Assembly (NCBI RefSeq): GCF_016342785.1
Contig: NZ_JAEINH010000008.1
Coordinates: forward strand, 1-64,000
Direction: 5' to 3'
Length of the DNA: 64,000 nt
Source of the DNA: Sanguibacter suaedae
GTDB lineage: Bacteria > Actinomycetota > Actinomycetes > Actinomycetales > Cellulomonadaceae
Shown: positions 45,094 to 53,777 of the stretch, piece after piece
Layout: each line of letters starts with the position of its first letter
Position numbering within the stretch: position 1 is the first letter of the stretch
Program-made: the position numbers and the translations under genes
The notes under the pieces: model-generated
What the model was told of the DNA's origin: nothing
Database searches by the model: none
Seen by the model: the letters and a program-made list of their open reading frames with translations, nothing else

Positions 45094-46028
45094 CGGTACG
45101 CCCCGCGAACCACCTCGAGCGCCGCGGCGAGGTCCGCCGGGTACTCGCTCCGGACCTCGAGGTGCTCGCCCGTGGAGGGGTGCTCGAAGCCCAGGCGCAT
45201 CGCATGGAGCCACTGCCGGGACAGGCCGACCTTCTTCGCGAGGGTCGGGTCCGCACCGTAGGTGAGGTCCCCCACGCACGGGTGGCGCAGCGCGGAGAAG
45301 TGCACGCGGATCTGGTGGGTGCGTCCCGTCTCGAGGTGCACCTCGACGAGGGACGCCGCGGACAGCATCTCGAGCACCTCGTAGTGGGTCACGGACGGCT
45401 TCCCCTCGGCCGTGACGGCGAACCGGTAGTCGGAACCCGGGTGCCTGCCGATGGGCGCGTCGATCGTGCCGGTCGTGGGCTCCGGATGGCCCTGGACGAG
45501 CGCGTGGTAGACCTTGTCCACCGTGCGCTCCTTGAAGGCCCGCTTGAGCACCGTGTACGCGTGCTCGCTCTTCGCGACCACCATGAGTCCCGACGTGCCC
45601 ACGTCGAGCCGGTGGACGATCCCCTGCCTCTCCGCGGCCCCCGACGTGGAGATGCGGTACCCGGCGGCGACGAGCGCCCCGACGACCGTCGGGCCCGTCC
45701 AGCCGACCGACGGGTGCGCGGCTACCCCGACCGGCTTGTCGACGACCACGACGTCGTCGTCGTCGTGCACGATCCGCATCCCGGGCACCGGCTCGGCGAC
45801 CACCTCGAGCCCACGGGCCTCCTCGACCTCCGGGAGGGTCACCTCCAACCATCCGTCGGGGTGCAGACGGTCGGACTTGCCCACCACGCGCCCGTCGAGG
45901 AGGACACCACCGTCGGTGGCGATCTGCGCGGCGACGGTCCGGGACAGCCCGAGCATGCGGGACAGCGCGGCGTCGACCCTCTCGCCGACGAGACCGTCCG
46001 GGACGGGGAGCGTCCGTGGTGCAGCCAT
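45090..46028 (-). CDS. rluD: Ribosomal large-subunit pseudouridine synthase (RluD family)
   Basis: Isomerises uridines in 23S rRNA. The 312-residue protein has an N-terminal S4 domain ([20 protein letters not shown]) and the catalytic aspartate in [16 protein letters not shown]. The [15 protein letters not shown] block is present. The ATG overlaps the lspA stop by one base (TGATG). The lspA-rluD-dnaE order is typical for the phylum. Exact target uridines are not known. Confidence 0.94.
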   Translation of the reverse strand: MAAPRTLPVPDGLVGERVDAALSRMLGLSRTVAAQIATDGGVLLDGRVVGKSDRLHPDGWLEVTLPEVEEARGLEVVAEPVPGMRIVHDDDDVVVVDKPVGVAAHPSVGWTGPTVVGALVAAGYRISTSGAAERQGIVHRLDVGTSGLMVVAKSEHAYTVLKRAFKERTVDKVYHALVQGHPEPTTGTIDAPIGRHPGSDYRFAVTAEGKPSVTHYEVLEMLSAASLVEVHLETGRTHQIRVHFSALRHPCVGDLTYGADPTLAKKVGLSRQWLHAMRLGFEHPSTGEHLEVRSEYPADLAAALEVVRGAYR

Positions 46029-46627
46029 CAGGCGTCCGCCTCCTCGTCCGTCTCGTCCGTGCGGCCCTCGGGGCCCACACCGACGAACGCGAGCACGGTG
46101 ATGAGCACGGCGGCTCCCACGATCGCGATGTCCGCGACGTTCCCCACGAACGGCCCGTAGTCGATGAAGTCCACCACGTGCCCGGTGGGGAACCCCGGGT
46201 CGCGGAAGAGGCGGTCGAGGAGGTTGCCGACCGCACCACCGAGCACCATCCCGAGAGCGACAGCCCACGACATGGTCCGGACCCTGCGTGCCGTCACCAG
46301 GATGATCACGACCACCACGGCGGACAGGAGCGTCAGGACCCAGGTCATCCCGCTCGCGATCGAGAGCGCCGCGCCCGGGTTGTAGACCAGGCGCAGCTGC
46401 ACGAGCTCGCCGAGGAGAGGCTCGGCGGCGCCTCCCGCGACGAGCGCGGACTCCGCCCAGATCTTCGTCAGCTGGTCGGCGACGAGCACCAGCGCCGCCA
46501 GCCCGAGGAGCACGGCGAGCGTGCGCCCGCGGGTCCCGGTACGACGGTCGTCGGCACCACCACGGGGCTCACCTCGCTCCACGGCGGGGGCAGTGTCGGT
46601 CTCTGGGGTCTCGTCAGGCTCAGACAT
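46028..46627 (-). CDS. lspA: Lipoprotein signal peptidase
   Basis: Membrane aspartic protease that removes signal peptides from lipidated prolipoproteins. The 199-residue protein has four hydrophobic helices after a polar N-terminus of about 35 residues. The two catalytic aspartates are in [12 protein letters not shown] and [11 protein letters not shown]. It would process the lipoprotein protease found in this window. The ATG at MSEPDETPE is used; GTG codons one and six positions earlier are possible. Confidence 0.95.
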   Translation of the reverse strand: MSEPDETPETDTAPAVERGEPRGGADDRRTGTRGRTLAVLLGLAALVLVADQLTKIWAESALVAGGAAEPLLGELVQLRLVYNPGAALSIASGMTWVLTLLSAVVVVIILVTARRVRTMSWAVALGMVLGGAVGNLLDRLFRDPGFPTGHVVDFIDYGPFVGNVADIAIVGAAVLITVLAFVGVGPEGRTDETDEEADA

Positions 46628-46684
46628 CACGGAGAAGTCTCGCACGGCCGACCGACCACGCCCGCGCGCCCTGGATCGAGATGC

Positions 46685-47146
46685 TCAGCGACGTTCCTCG
46701 CGCTGCTTGCAGGTCACGCAGAGCGTCGCCCGAGGGAACGCCTGCACGCGCGCCTTGCCGATCGCGTCCCCGCAGGACTCGCAGGTCCCGTAGGTCCCGG
46801 CACCGATGCGCGCGAGGGCGCGCGCGTCCTGCGCGAGCATGTCGCGCGTGTTGTTCACGAGGGTCAGCTCCTGCTCGCGCTCGAGCGCGGAGGATCCTGA
46901 GTCGGCCTGGTCGTCCCCGGCGCCGTCACCGGAGTTCCTCAGGAGCTCGGAGAGCTCCTGGTCGGCGGCGACGAGCTCGTCCTGCAGGCGGACCGACTCC
47001 GCGATGAGGTCGTCTGCGAGGACCTCGACCTCGGCGACCGTCCAGGGCTCTTCGCCCTCACGGACGGGGAAGCCGGGTGCGTCCTTGGAGAGGTTCGGGA
47101 ACTGCTCCCGAGCGGGGGCGCTGCTCATTGCGTCACGGGTGGACAT
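46685..47146 (-). CDS. DksA/TraR-type zinc-finger protein
   Basis: A 153-residue protein with a coiled-coil-like middle (VLADDLIAESVRLQDELV, then ELSELLRN) and a C-terminal C4 zinc finger with CESC and CVTC 17 residues apart. Such proteins reach the RNA polymerase secondary channel; actinobacterial members are thought to modulate transcription. An AAAGAGG site precedes the ATG. It lies after a large inverted repeat that separates it from wag31. Confidence 0.9.
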   Translation of the reverse strand: MSTRDAMSSAPAREQFPNLSKDAPGFPVREGEEPWTVAEVEVLADDLIAESVRLQDELVAADQELSELLRNSGDGAGDDQADSGSSALEREQELTLVNNTRDMLAQDARALARIGAGTYGTCESCGDAIGKARVQAFPRATLCVTCKQREERR

Positions 47147-47183
47147 CACGGCCTCTTTCGTCGAAGTGAGCCGACATTAAACG

Positions 47184-47250
47184 CCCGAGCCGGTGCACGC
47201 AATTCACCACGCCGCGTCGTGCGCGGGTGGGTCGCGTGCACCGGCTCGGG
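47184..47250 (-). terminator. Large inverted repeat between wag31 and the DksA-like gene
   Basis: Two perfect 17-base arms, 47184-47200 and 47234-47250, flank a 33-base loop that can itself fold. On the - strand the 3' arm is followed by CGTTTAAT. It can serve as the wag31 terminator; because the downstream gene is only 38 bases further, it could also act as an attenuator. Confidence 0.65.
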
Positions 47251-47281
47251 TGCGCTCGGCCTGCTGGTGGGACGAGGGGGT

Positions 47282-47941
47282 TCAGATTCCCTGCTTGCCC
47301 TGACCGTCGCCGGGACGGGAACCCGGGAGGGCGCTCCCTCGGTTGTCGAGGTCGCCGAGGAGGTTCTGCAGGTAGCTCTTGAGCCGCGTCCGGTAGTCGC
47401 GCTCGAAGATGCGCAGCTCGTCGATCTTCCGTTCCAGGAGCGCTCGCTCCTGCTCGAGCTGGGACAGCGTGCGCTGCGACGTCTCCTCGGCCTCTCGGAC
47501 GATCCGCCCGCCCTCGGCCTTGGCCTCGGCGATCAGACGGTCACCCTCCTCCTGGCCGGCCCGCACGTGGTCGTCGTGGAGCTTCTGGGCCATCTGGATG
47601 ATCCCGGTCGCCATCTCCGGCTCGCGCGGCGGCATCCCGGGCGCGGCTGCGGGCTGCGGGGTCTCGACCACCGGCGCCGGAGCAGGCTCGGGCGTCTTCT
47701 CGACGGAGACCGGCTGGTCGGCGGCCTGCTGCTGGGCGTTGGCCCGGCTGAGCTCGGCGACCCGACGCTCGGACGCCTCGAGCTTCGCCTTGAGGTCGTC
47801 GTTCTCCGCGTAGAGCTCCCGCAACGTGTGCAGGACCTCGTCGAGGAAGTCGTCCACCTCTACGACGTCGTAACCCTCCCGGAACTTGGTCGCCGGGAAC
47901 TTCTTGGTCAGGACGTCATCTGCTGTGAGCAGTGCCACCAT
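47282..47941 (-). CDS. wag31: DivIVA/Wag31 polar growth protein
   Basis: Coiled-coil scaffold that marks poles and septa and directs cell-wall growth. The N-terminal DivIVA membrane-binding domain starts MVALLTADDVLTKKFPATKF and continues with GYDVVEVDDFLDEVLHTLR. A Pro/Ala linker at about 75-105 and a second coiled coil at about 115-200 follow. At 219 residues it is shorter than the mycobacterial protein. A GAGGTGA site precedes the ATG. It lies in the conserved order sepF-yggT-wag31. Confidence 0.95.
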   Translation of the reverse strand: MVALLTADDVLTKKFPATKFREGYDVVEVDDFLDEVLHTLRELYAENDDLKAKLEASERRVAELSRANAQQQAADQPVSVEKTPEPAPAPVVETPQPAAAPGMPPREPEMATGIIQMAQKLHDDHVRAGQEEGDRLIAEAKAEGGRIVREAEETSQRTLSQLEQERALLERKIDELRIFERDYRTRLKSYLQNLLGDLDNRGSALPGSRPGDGQGKQGI

Positions 47942-48002
47942 CGTTTTCACCTCGAATACTTGCGCTGGTCTAGTCCGGTCAATCCACCGACCGCCACTGG
48001 TC

Positions 48003-48008
48003 ACGCTA
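48003..48008 (-). promoter_or_regulatory. Candidate -10 box of wag31
   Basis: TAGCGT in the context CTAGCGTGA, 61 bases before the wag31 ATG. The same nine bases precede sepF, which suggests the two genes share promoter properties. No clear -35. Confidence 0.35.
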
Positions 48009-48109
48009 GCGGACGTTCAGTCTGACGCGCTCACCATGGGCCCGTGTCGGCCGCTCATTCCCGTCGGGGGGTGCGCGGCGTCACAGCACCCTCGGCGCCG
48101 TGACGAACC

Positions 48110-48397
48110 TCAGCCCCTGCCCAGGGCACCGAAGATCTGCCAGAGGAACGTCACACCCACGAAGAGGATGAGGAATCCCACGTCCAGGCGGAACTGCCCG
48201 ATCGTCAGGGGCGGGATCACGCGACGCAACAACTTCACGGGCGGGTCCGTGACCGTGTAGAACGCCTCGGCGAGGACGAGCAGGAAGCCCGTGGGCCTCC
48301 AGTCGCGGGAGAACACCTGGACCCAGTCAAAGATCACCCGCCCGAAGAGGGCGATGATGTAGAGCAGGCACAGGAAGGCGAGCAGGTTCCAGATCAC
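48110..48397 (-). CDS. YggT-family membrane protein
   Basis: A 95-residue protein with two hydrophobic segments (NLLAFLCLLYIIALFGRVIF and LDVGFLILFVGVTFLWQIF). The conserved YggT stretch TDPPVKLLRRVIPP lies between. The GTG start comes 3 bases after the sepF stop. The family is linked to division genes in Gram-positive bacteria but its activity is unknown. Confidence 0.92.
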   Translation of the reverse strand: MIWNLLAFLCLLYIIALFGRVIFDWVQVFSRDWRPTGFLLVLAEAFYTVTDPPVKLLRRVIPPLTIGQFRLDVGFLILFVGVTFLWQIFGALGRG

Positions 48398-48400
48398 GCG

Positions 48401-48892
48401 TCAGCTCTGGTTGTAGAAGCCGGCCCGCGTCGAGCCCGTCTTCTCGGCGACGCGCTCCTCCCCGGAGACCTCGACGTGCTCGGGCGAGAGGAGGAACACC
48501 TTGTTGGTGACGCGCTCGATGGCACCGCGCAGGCCGAAGATCAGCCCGGCCGAGAAGTCCACGAGTCGCTTGGCGTCGGCGTCGTCCATGTCGGAGAGGT
48601 TGATGATGACCGGGGTCCCGCCGCGGAACGCCTCGCCGATCACCCGGGCGTCGTTGTACGACCGGGGGTGCACGGTGGTGATCCGGCGCAGCTCGGCGGC
48701 GGGCGTCGGCGCAGCCGTCTCGCGCCGCGCGACGGCGCGGTTGATCGGCGTCACCTGCGCCTCGTACTCCTGGGGCACGTCGGTTCCTACCTCGTCGTAG
48801 TCGTCGTAGTCCTCGTAGGTGTCGTGCTCGAGGTCGCCTCGATCATCAGCGAGGCCTAGGTACAGCATGGTCTTGCGCAGGGCTCCGGCCAT
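48401..48892 (-). CDS. sepF: Cell-division protein SepF
   Basis: Membrane anchor and bundler of FtsZ. The 163-residue protein begins with an amphipathic helix ([17 protein letters not shown]), followed by an acidic linker and the SepF dimer domain ([19 protein letters not shown] and [19 protein letters not shown]). The second of two close ATGs is chosen because a GGAGAG site is six bases before it. Essential in actinomycetes that lack FtsA. Confidence 0.95.
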   Translation of the reverse strand: MAGALRKTMLYLGLADDRGDLEHDTYEDYDDYDEVGTDVPQEYEAQVTPINRAVARRETAAPTPAAELRRITTVHPRSYNDARVIGEAFRGGTPVIINLSDMDDADAKRLVDFSAGLIFGLRGAIERVTNKVFLLSPEHVEVSGEERVAEKTGSTRAGFYNQS

Positions 48893-48961
48893 CGCCATCT
48901 CTCCGTTCTTCTCGGGCCGTCCGGCGGTGCCCGGATGGCTCCGGCCGCTGACGGTGGCTTC

Positions 48962-48967
48962 ACGCTA
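48962..48967 (-). promoter_or_regulatory. Candidate -10 box of sepF-yggT
   Basis: TAGCGT within CTAGCGTGA, 69 bases before the sepF ATG in the 154-base gap after pgeF. The nine-base context is identical to the one before wag31. Confidence 0.4.
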
Positions 48968-49046
48968 GCCCAGGTGCCGTGGTCCCACCTCACGACACGC
49001 CACTCCTACGCAGAACATTCAACCTCGACTTGAGGTGGAGCCGTGA

Positions 49047-49808
49047 TCAGGCGTCTCGCACGACGACGGCCGCGAAGCGACCCGTGGTCGACCCCAGGGC
49101 AGTTGCCCTGCGGTGGGAGAAGAACCTCTCGTCGGTGACGGTGCACGCGTCGACGCGCTCGACGGCACCGACGCCGGCCGCGCCGAGCTGGGTGGCCACC
49201 GCGGCGGGCAGGTCCAGGGCGGTGGTCCCCCACGACGTGGTGGACCTCGCTGCGGGCACGACCCGGCACACGTCCTCCTGGAGGCCGGGAGGCACCTCGT
49301 AGCACCTCCCGCAGACCGCCGGTCCGACGACGGCGCGCACCCGCGCTGGTTCCGCGCCCGAGGCGACCATCGTCGCGACGGCACCGGGCACCACGCCGGC
49401 GAGAACACCGGCCCTCCCTGCGTGCACGGCTGCGACGACTCCCGCGACCGGGTCGGCGAGGAGCACCGGGACGCAGTCGGCCACGAGCACCGCGACGGGG
49501 ACGCCCACCGAGGTCGCGACCAGCGCGTCGTGCTCCCCGACGGCCGAGGCCGAGTCCGCCGGGGGGCGAGCCACGAGTGCGACGCCCGCCCCGTGGACCT
49601 GTGTCGCGTACGTCACGGGCGCGCCGGCCCACCCGTCGACCCGTCGCCTGTTCTCCGCGACGCGGGCGGGCTCGTCGGTGACACCGAGACCGAGGTTCAT
49701 CGAGGACCAGGGGGCGGGTGACACGCCGCCGTGCCGCAGGGTGAACGCACCGCGGACCCCGGGCCCGAGGTCGGCCTCGAGCATCGGGGCCCGCGAGGGC
49801 GACGTCAT
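49047..49808 (-). CDS. pgeF: Peptidoglycan editing factor PgeF (YfiH family)
   Basis: A 253-residue protein of the DUF152/laccase-domain family. The metal or active-site residues are His in ATQVHGAGV, Cys in LVADCVPVLLAD and His in VAAVHAGRAGV, with a later VVGPAVCGRCYEVP block. Members remove wrongly incorporated amino acids from cell-wall precursors. It begins 4 bases after ftsZ, as is common. The yggS gene that usually follows is absent here. Confidence 0.93.
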   Translation of the reverse strand: MTSPSRAPMLEADLGPGVRGAFTLRHGGVSPAPWSSMNLGLGVTDEPARVAENRRRVDGWAGAPVTYATQVHGAGVALVARPPADSASAVGEHDALVATSVGVPVAVLVADCVPVLLADPVAGVVAAVHAGRAGVLAGVVPGAVATMVASGAEPARVRAVVGPAVCGRCYEVPPGLQEDVCRVVPAARSTTSWGTTALDLPAAVATQLGAAGVGAVERVDACTVTDERFFSHRRATALGSTTGRFAAVVVRDA

Positions 49809-49812
49809 CGCG

Positions 49813-51165
49813 TCACTTGAGGAAGTCGGGGACGTCGAGCTCCTCGACCCTGCGCCGCGGGGGCTCCTCGTCGAAGATCCGCGGCACCTCGAGCTGCCCC
49901 GTGCGCGTCACCGCGTCCGGGTCGGTGGAGAGGAACGCGGGGACCTGCTCCGGCTGCTGGTGCTGGTGGTGCTGCTCCTCGCGCTGCTCCGGTGCGGGCT
50001 GGACGGGCTGGCGCGTGCTGGGGTTGAGCGGCGCGACGTCCGCGCCGTCGAAGCCGGAGTCGAGCGGCACGACGGGGCGGGCGAGCGCGTGGACGCCCGT
50101 GGTCGTGGGCACAGGAGCGAGCGTCACGGGGGGCGGTGCGGCCTGGGTCTGCTGCACGGGCGCCTGCGGGGCACCGCCACCGACCTGACCGCCGCGGGCG
50201 TCCTTGCGGGTCTGGGGAGCACCGCCGTCGAAGCCTGCAGCGATGACGGTCACGCGCACCTCGTCACCGAGCGCGTCGTCGATGACCGCACCGAAGATGA
50301 TGTTGGCCTCGGGGTGGGCGGCCTCGTGGACGAGACGGGCGGCCTCGTTGATCTCGAAGAGACCGAGGTCGGACCCGCCCTGGATGCTCAGGAGCACGCC
50401 GTGCGCGCCGTCGATGCTCGCCTCGAGCAGCGGGGAAGAGATCGCGAGCTCGGCAGCCTGGACCGCGCGGTCGTCGCCCCGTGCGGAGCCGATGCCCATG
50501 AGAGCGCTGCCCGCACCCTGCATGACGGACTTGACGTCCGCGAAGTCGAGGTTGATGAGCCCCGGTGTGGTGATGAGGTCCGTGATGCCCTGGACACCGG
50601 AGAGGAGGACCTGGTCGGCCGAGTGGAAGGCGTCGAGGGCCGAGACGTTGCGGTCGGACATCGACAGCAACCGGTCGTTCGGGATGACGATGAGGGTGTC
50701 GACCTCCTCGCGCAGCGCCTCGATCCCGGAGTCGGCCTGCGTGGCACGGCGACGCCCCTCGAAGGTGAAGGGGCGGGTGACGACGCCGACGGTGAGCGCA
50801 CCGAGCGACCGGGCGATGCGGGCGACGACGGGAGCGCCACCGGTCCCGGTGCCACCTCCCTCTCCCGCGGTGACGAAGACCATGTCGGCGCCCCGCAGGA
50901 CGTCCTCGATCTCCTCCTCGTGGTCCTCGGCGGCCTTCTTGCCGACCTCGGGGTCCGCGCCCGCGCCGAGACCGCGCGTGAGCTCGCGGCCCACGTCGAG
51001 CTTGACGTCGGCGTCGGACATGAGCAGCGCCTGCGCGTCGGTGTTGATGGCGATGAACTCGACGCCCTTGAGGCCGACCTCGATCATCCGGTTGACGGCG
51101 TTCACCCCGCCGCCGCCGATCCCGACCACCTTGATCACTGCTAGGTAGTTCTGCGGAGTTGTCAC
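49813..51165 (-). CDS. ftsZ: Cell-division GTPase FtsZ
   Basis: Tubulin homologue that forms the Z ring. The 450-residue protein has the GTP signature [15 protein letters not shown], the N-terminal [17 protein letters not shown], and the T7 synergy loop ([17 protein letters not shown]). A Pro/Gln-rich linker follows from about 320, and the C-terminus ends with DVPDFLK, the peptide that binds SepF and FtsW. The GTG start has a GAGAGG site. Its own promoter lies upstream. Confidence 0.97.
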   Translation of the reverse strand: MTTPQNYLAVIKVVGIGGGGVNAVNRMIEVGLKGVEFIAINTDAQALLMSDADVKLDVGRELTRGLGAGADPEVGKKAAEDHEEEIEDVLRGADMVFVTAGEGGGTGTGGAPVVARIARSLGALTVGVVTRPFTFEGRRRATQADSGIEALREEVDTLIVIPNDRLLSMSDRNVSALDAFHSADQVLLSGVQGITDLITTPGLINLDFADVKSVMQGAGSALMGIGSARGDDRAVQAAELAISSPLLEASIDGAHGVLLSIQGGSDLGLFEINEAARLVHEAAHPEANIIFGAVIDDALGDEVRVTVIAAGFDGGAPQTRKDARGGQVGGGAPQAPVQQTQAAPPPVTLAPVPTTTGVHALARPVVPLDSGFDGADVAPLNPSTRQPVQPAPEQREEQHHQHQQPEQVPAFLSTDPDAVTRTGQLEVPRIFDEEPPRRRVEELDVPDFLK

Positions 51166-51201
51166 GTCCGTGCCTCTCGATCCTGGTAACCCTGAACCCT
51201 C

Positions 51202-51222
51202 ACCCTCAACTAGAGGGTTATA
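51202..51222 (-). promoter_or_regulatory. ftsZ promoter -10 and leader hairpin
   Basis: TATAAC at 51217-51222 is the most AT-rich stretch of the 162-base gap between ftsQ and ftsZ. Directly after it, ACCCTC-TAGTT-GAGGGT can form a hairpin at the predicted 5' end of the mRNA. The hairpin may protect the transcript or act as a protein site. Confidence 0.5.
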
Positions 51223-51327
51223 GTTATGTCAGGCTGTGCTGTGCGCGACGCTATGCGCCACGCCTCGCCCTATCAACGACCGAGGCCGCGTGTCGGGAAC
51301 TTCTCCCCCATCATCCCCCGAGATCGC

Positions 51328-52326
51328 TCAGCGGGTGATCGGGAAGGTCGGCGCCGACACGTCGAAGACCGCCGCACCCCGGCTCACCTCCGCCGTGCGC
51401 AGCGTCTCGAGGACCCGCACCTTGAGCGCCGAGTCCTGCGAGCTCCCCCACTCCACCACGACGCCGTCGCGCAGCGTCAGCGTCACCGCGTCCTGCGACG
51501 CGGCCGAGATCGACGCCACCTCGGCAGCGAGGCCCTCGGGCAGCGAGTTGAGGACCACGAGGGCCGCCTCGACGGTCCGACGGTCGTCCCCCGTCAGGGG
51601 GATGTCGATCACCGGGAGCTCGGGCGGGGCCGAGTCGACCCGCGCCACCTCCACCGCGTCCCGGTCCAGCAGCGCCGCACCGCCCTCGACAGGGACCGCG
51701 ACCACGGGCTCGCGCGCCTCCACGTCCACACGGAGCCCGGACGGCCACTGCCGGGCGATGTCGACGTCGCGGACGTTCGGGACCGCGAGGATCTGGTCCC
51801 GGAGCCGCACCGTGTCGAGCAGCGCCAACGAGGTCCCGGCCTCCTGGGACACGACCTCACGGATTGCGACAGGATCCACCGAGCTGCCGGTGCCGTTCAC
51901 CGCGAGATGGTCCGTGTCGAAGGACAGCAGCTCGGAGTAGAGGAGCACCCAGAGCGCGCCCCCGAGCACGAGGGCGGCCACGGCCCCCAGGCCGATCCTG
52001 CGCACGATCCGGTGCCGCCGCATCGCGCGCTGCTCCGCGAGCCGCTCGGCCATCCCGGTCGACAGGACCGGCACCCTGTTCGTGGGCGCAGTCGTCAAGG
52101 ACCGCACCACGGGGACCACGGCACCGTCCTGCCCGGCGTCATCCCGGCGCGCCACGGCCCCCGACGATGCCGCCTCTGACGCGCCGTGGCCGGACCGACG
52201 AGGAGCGGCACGCCCCTCGGACCGTCCCGGGCGCGGGTCGGACGACGGGCGCCGGGGCGTGGGCGGGCGGCGCGCGCCCTGCCCTGACCCGGACCCGCGC
52301 GGCCGCGGAGCGGCAGGCTGCTTCAC
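51328..52326 (-). CDS. ftsQ: Cell-division protein FtsQ
   Basis: Single-span division protein that links early and late divisome parts. The 332 residues comprise a long basic, Pro/Ala-rich cytoplasmic region of about 110, one helix (LGAVAALVLGGALWVLLYS), and a POTRA domain (LLSFDTDHLAVNGTGSS onward). The GTG start overlaps the murC stop by 4 bases. A 162-base gap with a promoter separates it from ftsZ. Confidence 0.92.
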   Translation of the reverse strand: MKQPAAPRPRGSGSGQGARRPPTPRRPSSDPRPGRSEGRAAPRRSGHGASEAASSGAVARRDDAGQDGAVVPVVRSLTTAPTNRVPVLSTGMAERLAEQRAMRRHRIVRRIGLGAVAALVLGGALWVLLYSELLSFDTDHLAVNGTGSSVDPVAIREVVSQEAGTSLALLDTVRLRDQILAVPNVRDVDIARQWPSGLRVDVEAREPVVAVPVEGGAALLDRDAVEVARVDSAPPELPVIDIPLTGDDRRTVEAALVVLNSLPEGLAAEVASISAASQDAVTLTLRDGVVVEWGSSQDSALKVRVLETLRTAEVSRGAAVFDVSAPTFPITR

Positions 52327-53777
52327 GTCGCCCCCGGAGAGCTTCCGCCGAGACGCTGCGCGAGGGCGTCGAGGACGGTCGAGCCGAGCTCCGTCACGTC
52401 ACCGGCGCCCACCGTGAGGACGACGTCCCCCGGAGCCGCCTCGGAGGCGACGGTGAGCGCCGCCTCGACCCGGTCCAGGACGACGCGGCCACGGCCGGAG
52501 CGCATCCGGTCGACCACGAGGTGCGGTCCGACCGACGGGTCCACGTCCTCACGCGCCGCGTAGACGTCGCACACGACGACGAGGTCGGCGGCGTCGAAGG
52601 CGTCGGCGAACTCCTGCGCGAAGATGCGCGTCCGGGAGTACAGGTGCGGCTGGAAGAGGGCCAGCACACGCCCGCCCCGCGCCACGCCGCGTGCTGCGGC
52701 GAGGAGCGCGGCGACCTCGGTGGGGTGGTGGGCGTAGTCGTCGACCACACGCACCCCACCGACCTCTCCTCGCGTCTCGAAGCGGCGGCCGGTCCCCCGG
52801 AACTCCCCCACGGCGCGGGCAGCCTCGTCGGGTGTCACCCCGAGCACCACGGCGGCCACGACCGCGGCCGCGGCGTTGGACGCGTTGTGCTCGCCCGAGA
52901 CCCGCAGCCGGACGTCGAGCCGGACGTCCTCGTCGACGAGCGACGTCCCCGGGTGGAGCGTCAGGACGAAGGAGCACCCCCCGCTCAGGTCGTCGACCAC
53001 GTACCCGCTCACCGTCGCGCCCGCGGCCGACGCGGTGCCGTACGTCACGACCCGCGCACCCGCGTCCGCGCGACGCCGGGCGAGGGCGGCCGAGCCCGCG
53101 TCGTCCGCGCACGCCACGAGGGTGCCGCCCTCGACGACGTTCGCCGCGAAGTCGTCGAAGGCCTGCTCGAAGGCGGCCCGGGTGCCGTAGTGGTCGAGGT
53201 GGTCGGGCTCCACGTTCGTCACGACGGCGACCGTCGGACGGTAGTTGAGGAACGACCCGTCGGACTCGTCGGCCTCGGCGACCAGGACGTCACCCGTGCC
53301 CCGGTGCCCCCCGGGCAGCGGGCCGTCCTCGGTGAGCACGGTGCCGCCGATCGCGAACGACGGGTCGAGGCCCGCCCCGCGGAGCGTCACCGCGGTGAGG
53401 GCAGAGGTGGTGGTCTTCCCGTGGGCGCCGGCCACCGCCACGGAGCGGCGCCCGGCCATGAGGACGGCGAGCGCCTCGGACCGGTGCATGATCCGCAGGC
53501 CGCGCGCCCGTGCGCCGGCGAGCTCGGGGTTGTCGTCCCGGACCGCGCTCGACAGGACCACCGTCGTCGCGTCGCCGAGGTTCGACGCACGGTGCCCCAC
53601 GTGGACCGTGACGCCTTCCGCCACCAGCTGGTCCGTGGTGACGCTCCGCCGGGCGTCGGACCCCTGGACGGCCGCGCCGTCGGCCGCGAGGAGCCGCGCG
53701 ACGACCGACATGCCGGCGCCCCCGATGCCGACGAGGTGGACCGTCCCGAGATCGGTGACCGTCGGCCGGGCTGTCAC
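52323..53777 (-). CDS. murC: UDP-N-acetylmuramate--L-alanine ligase
   Basis: Adds L-alanine to UDP-MurNAc. The 484-residue Mur ligase has VHLVGIGGAGMSVVARLL at the N-terminus, the ATP loop AVAGAHGKTTTSAL, EADESDGSFLNYRP and the HNASNAAAA block. The GTG start overlaps the murG stop by 4 bases. Confidence 0.96.
   Translation of the reverse strand: MTARPTVTDLGTVHLVGIGGAGMSVVARLLAADGAAVQGSDARRSVTTDQLVAEGVTVHVGHRASNLGDATTVVLSSAVRDDNPELAGARARGLRIMHRSEALAVLMAGRRSVAVAGAHGKTTTSALTAVTLRGAGLDPSFAIGGTVLTEDGPLPGGHRGTGDVLVAEADESDGSFLNYRPTVAVVTNVEPDHLDHYGTRAAFEQAFDDFAANVVEGGTLVACADDAGSAALARRRADAGARVVTYGTASAAGATVSGYVVDDLSGGCSFVLTLHPGTSLVDEDVRLDVRLRVSGEHNASNAAAAVVAAVVLGVTPDEAARAVGEFRGTGRRFETRGEVGGVRVVDDYAHHPTEVAALLAAARGVARGGRVLALFQPHLYSRTRIFAQEFADAFDAADLVVVCDVYAAREDVDPSVGPHLVVDRMRSGRGRVVLDRVEAALTVASEAAPGDVVLTVGAGDVTELGSTVLDALAQRLGGSSPGAT

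Noticed and set aside
42451-45261. A + strand frame of about 936 codons opposite dnaE
   Set aside because: Composition typical of an antisense shadow, with no domain; dnaE is certain on the other strand.
46627-46645. Leaderless start for lspA from GAGACT
   Set aside because: The distance is five bases to the GTG or eight to the ATG, which does not fit the six-base rule seen elsewhere.
47895-47990. TTGACC with TATTCG 18 bases later as the wag31 promoter
   Set aside because: Transcription would start inside the ribosome site, which is not workable for a gene with a clear GAGGTGA site.
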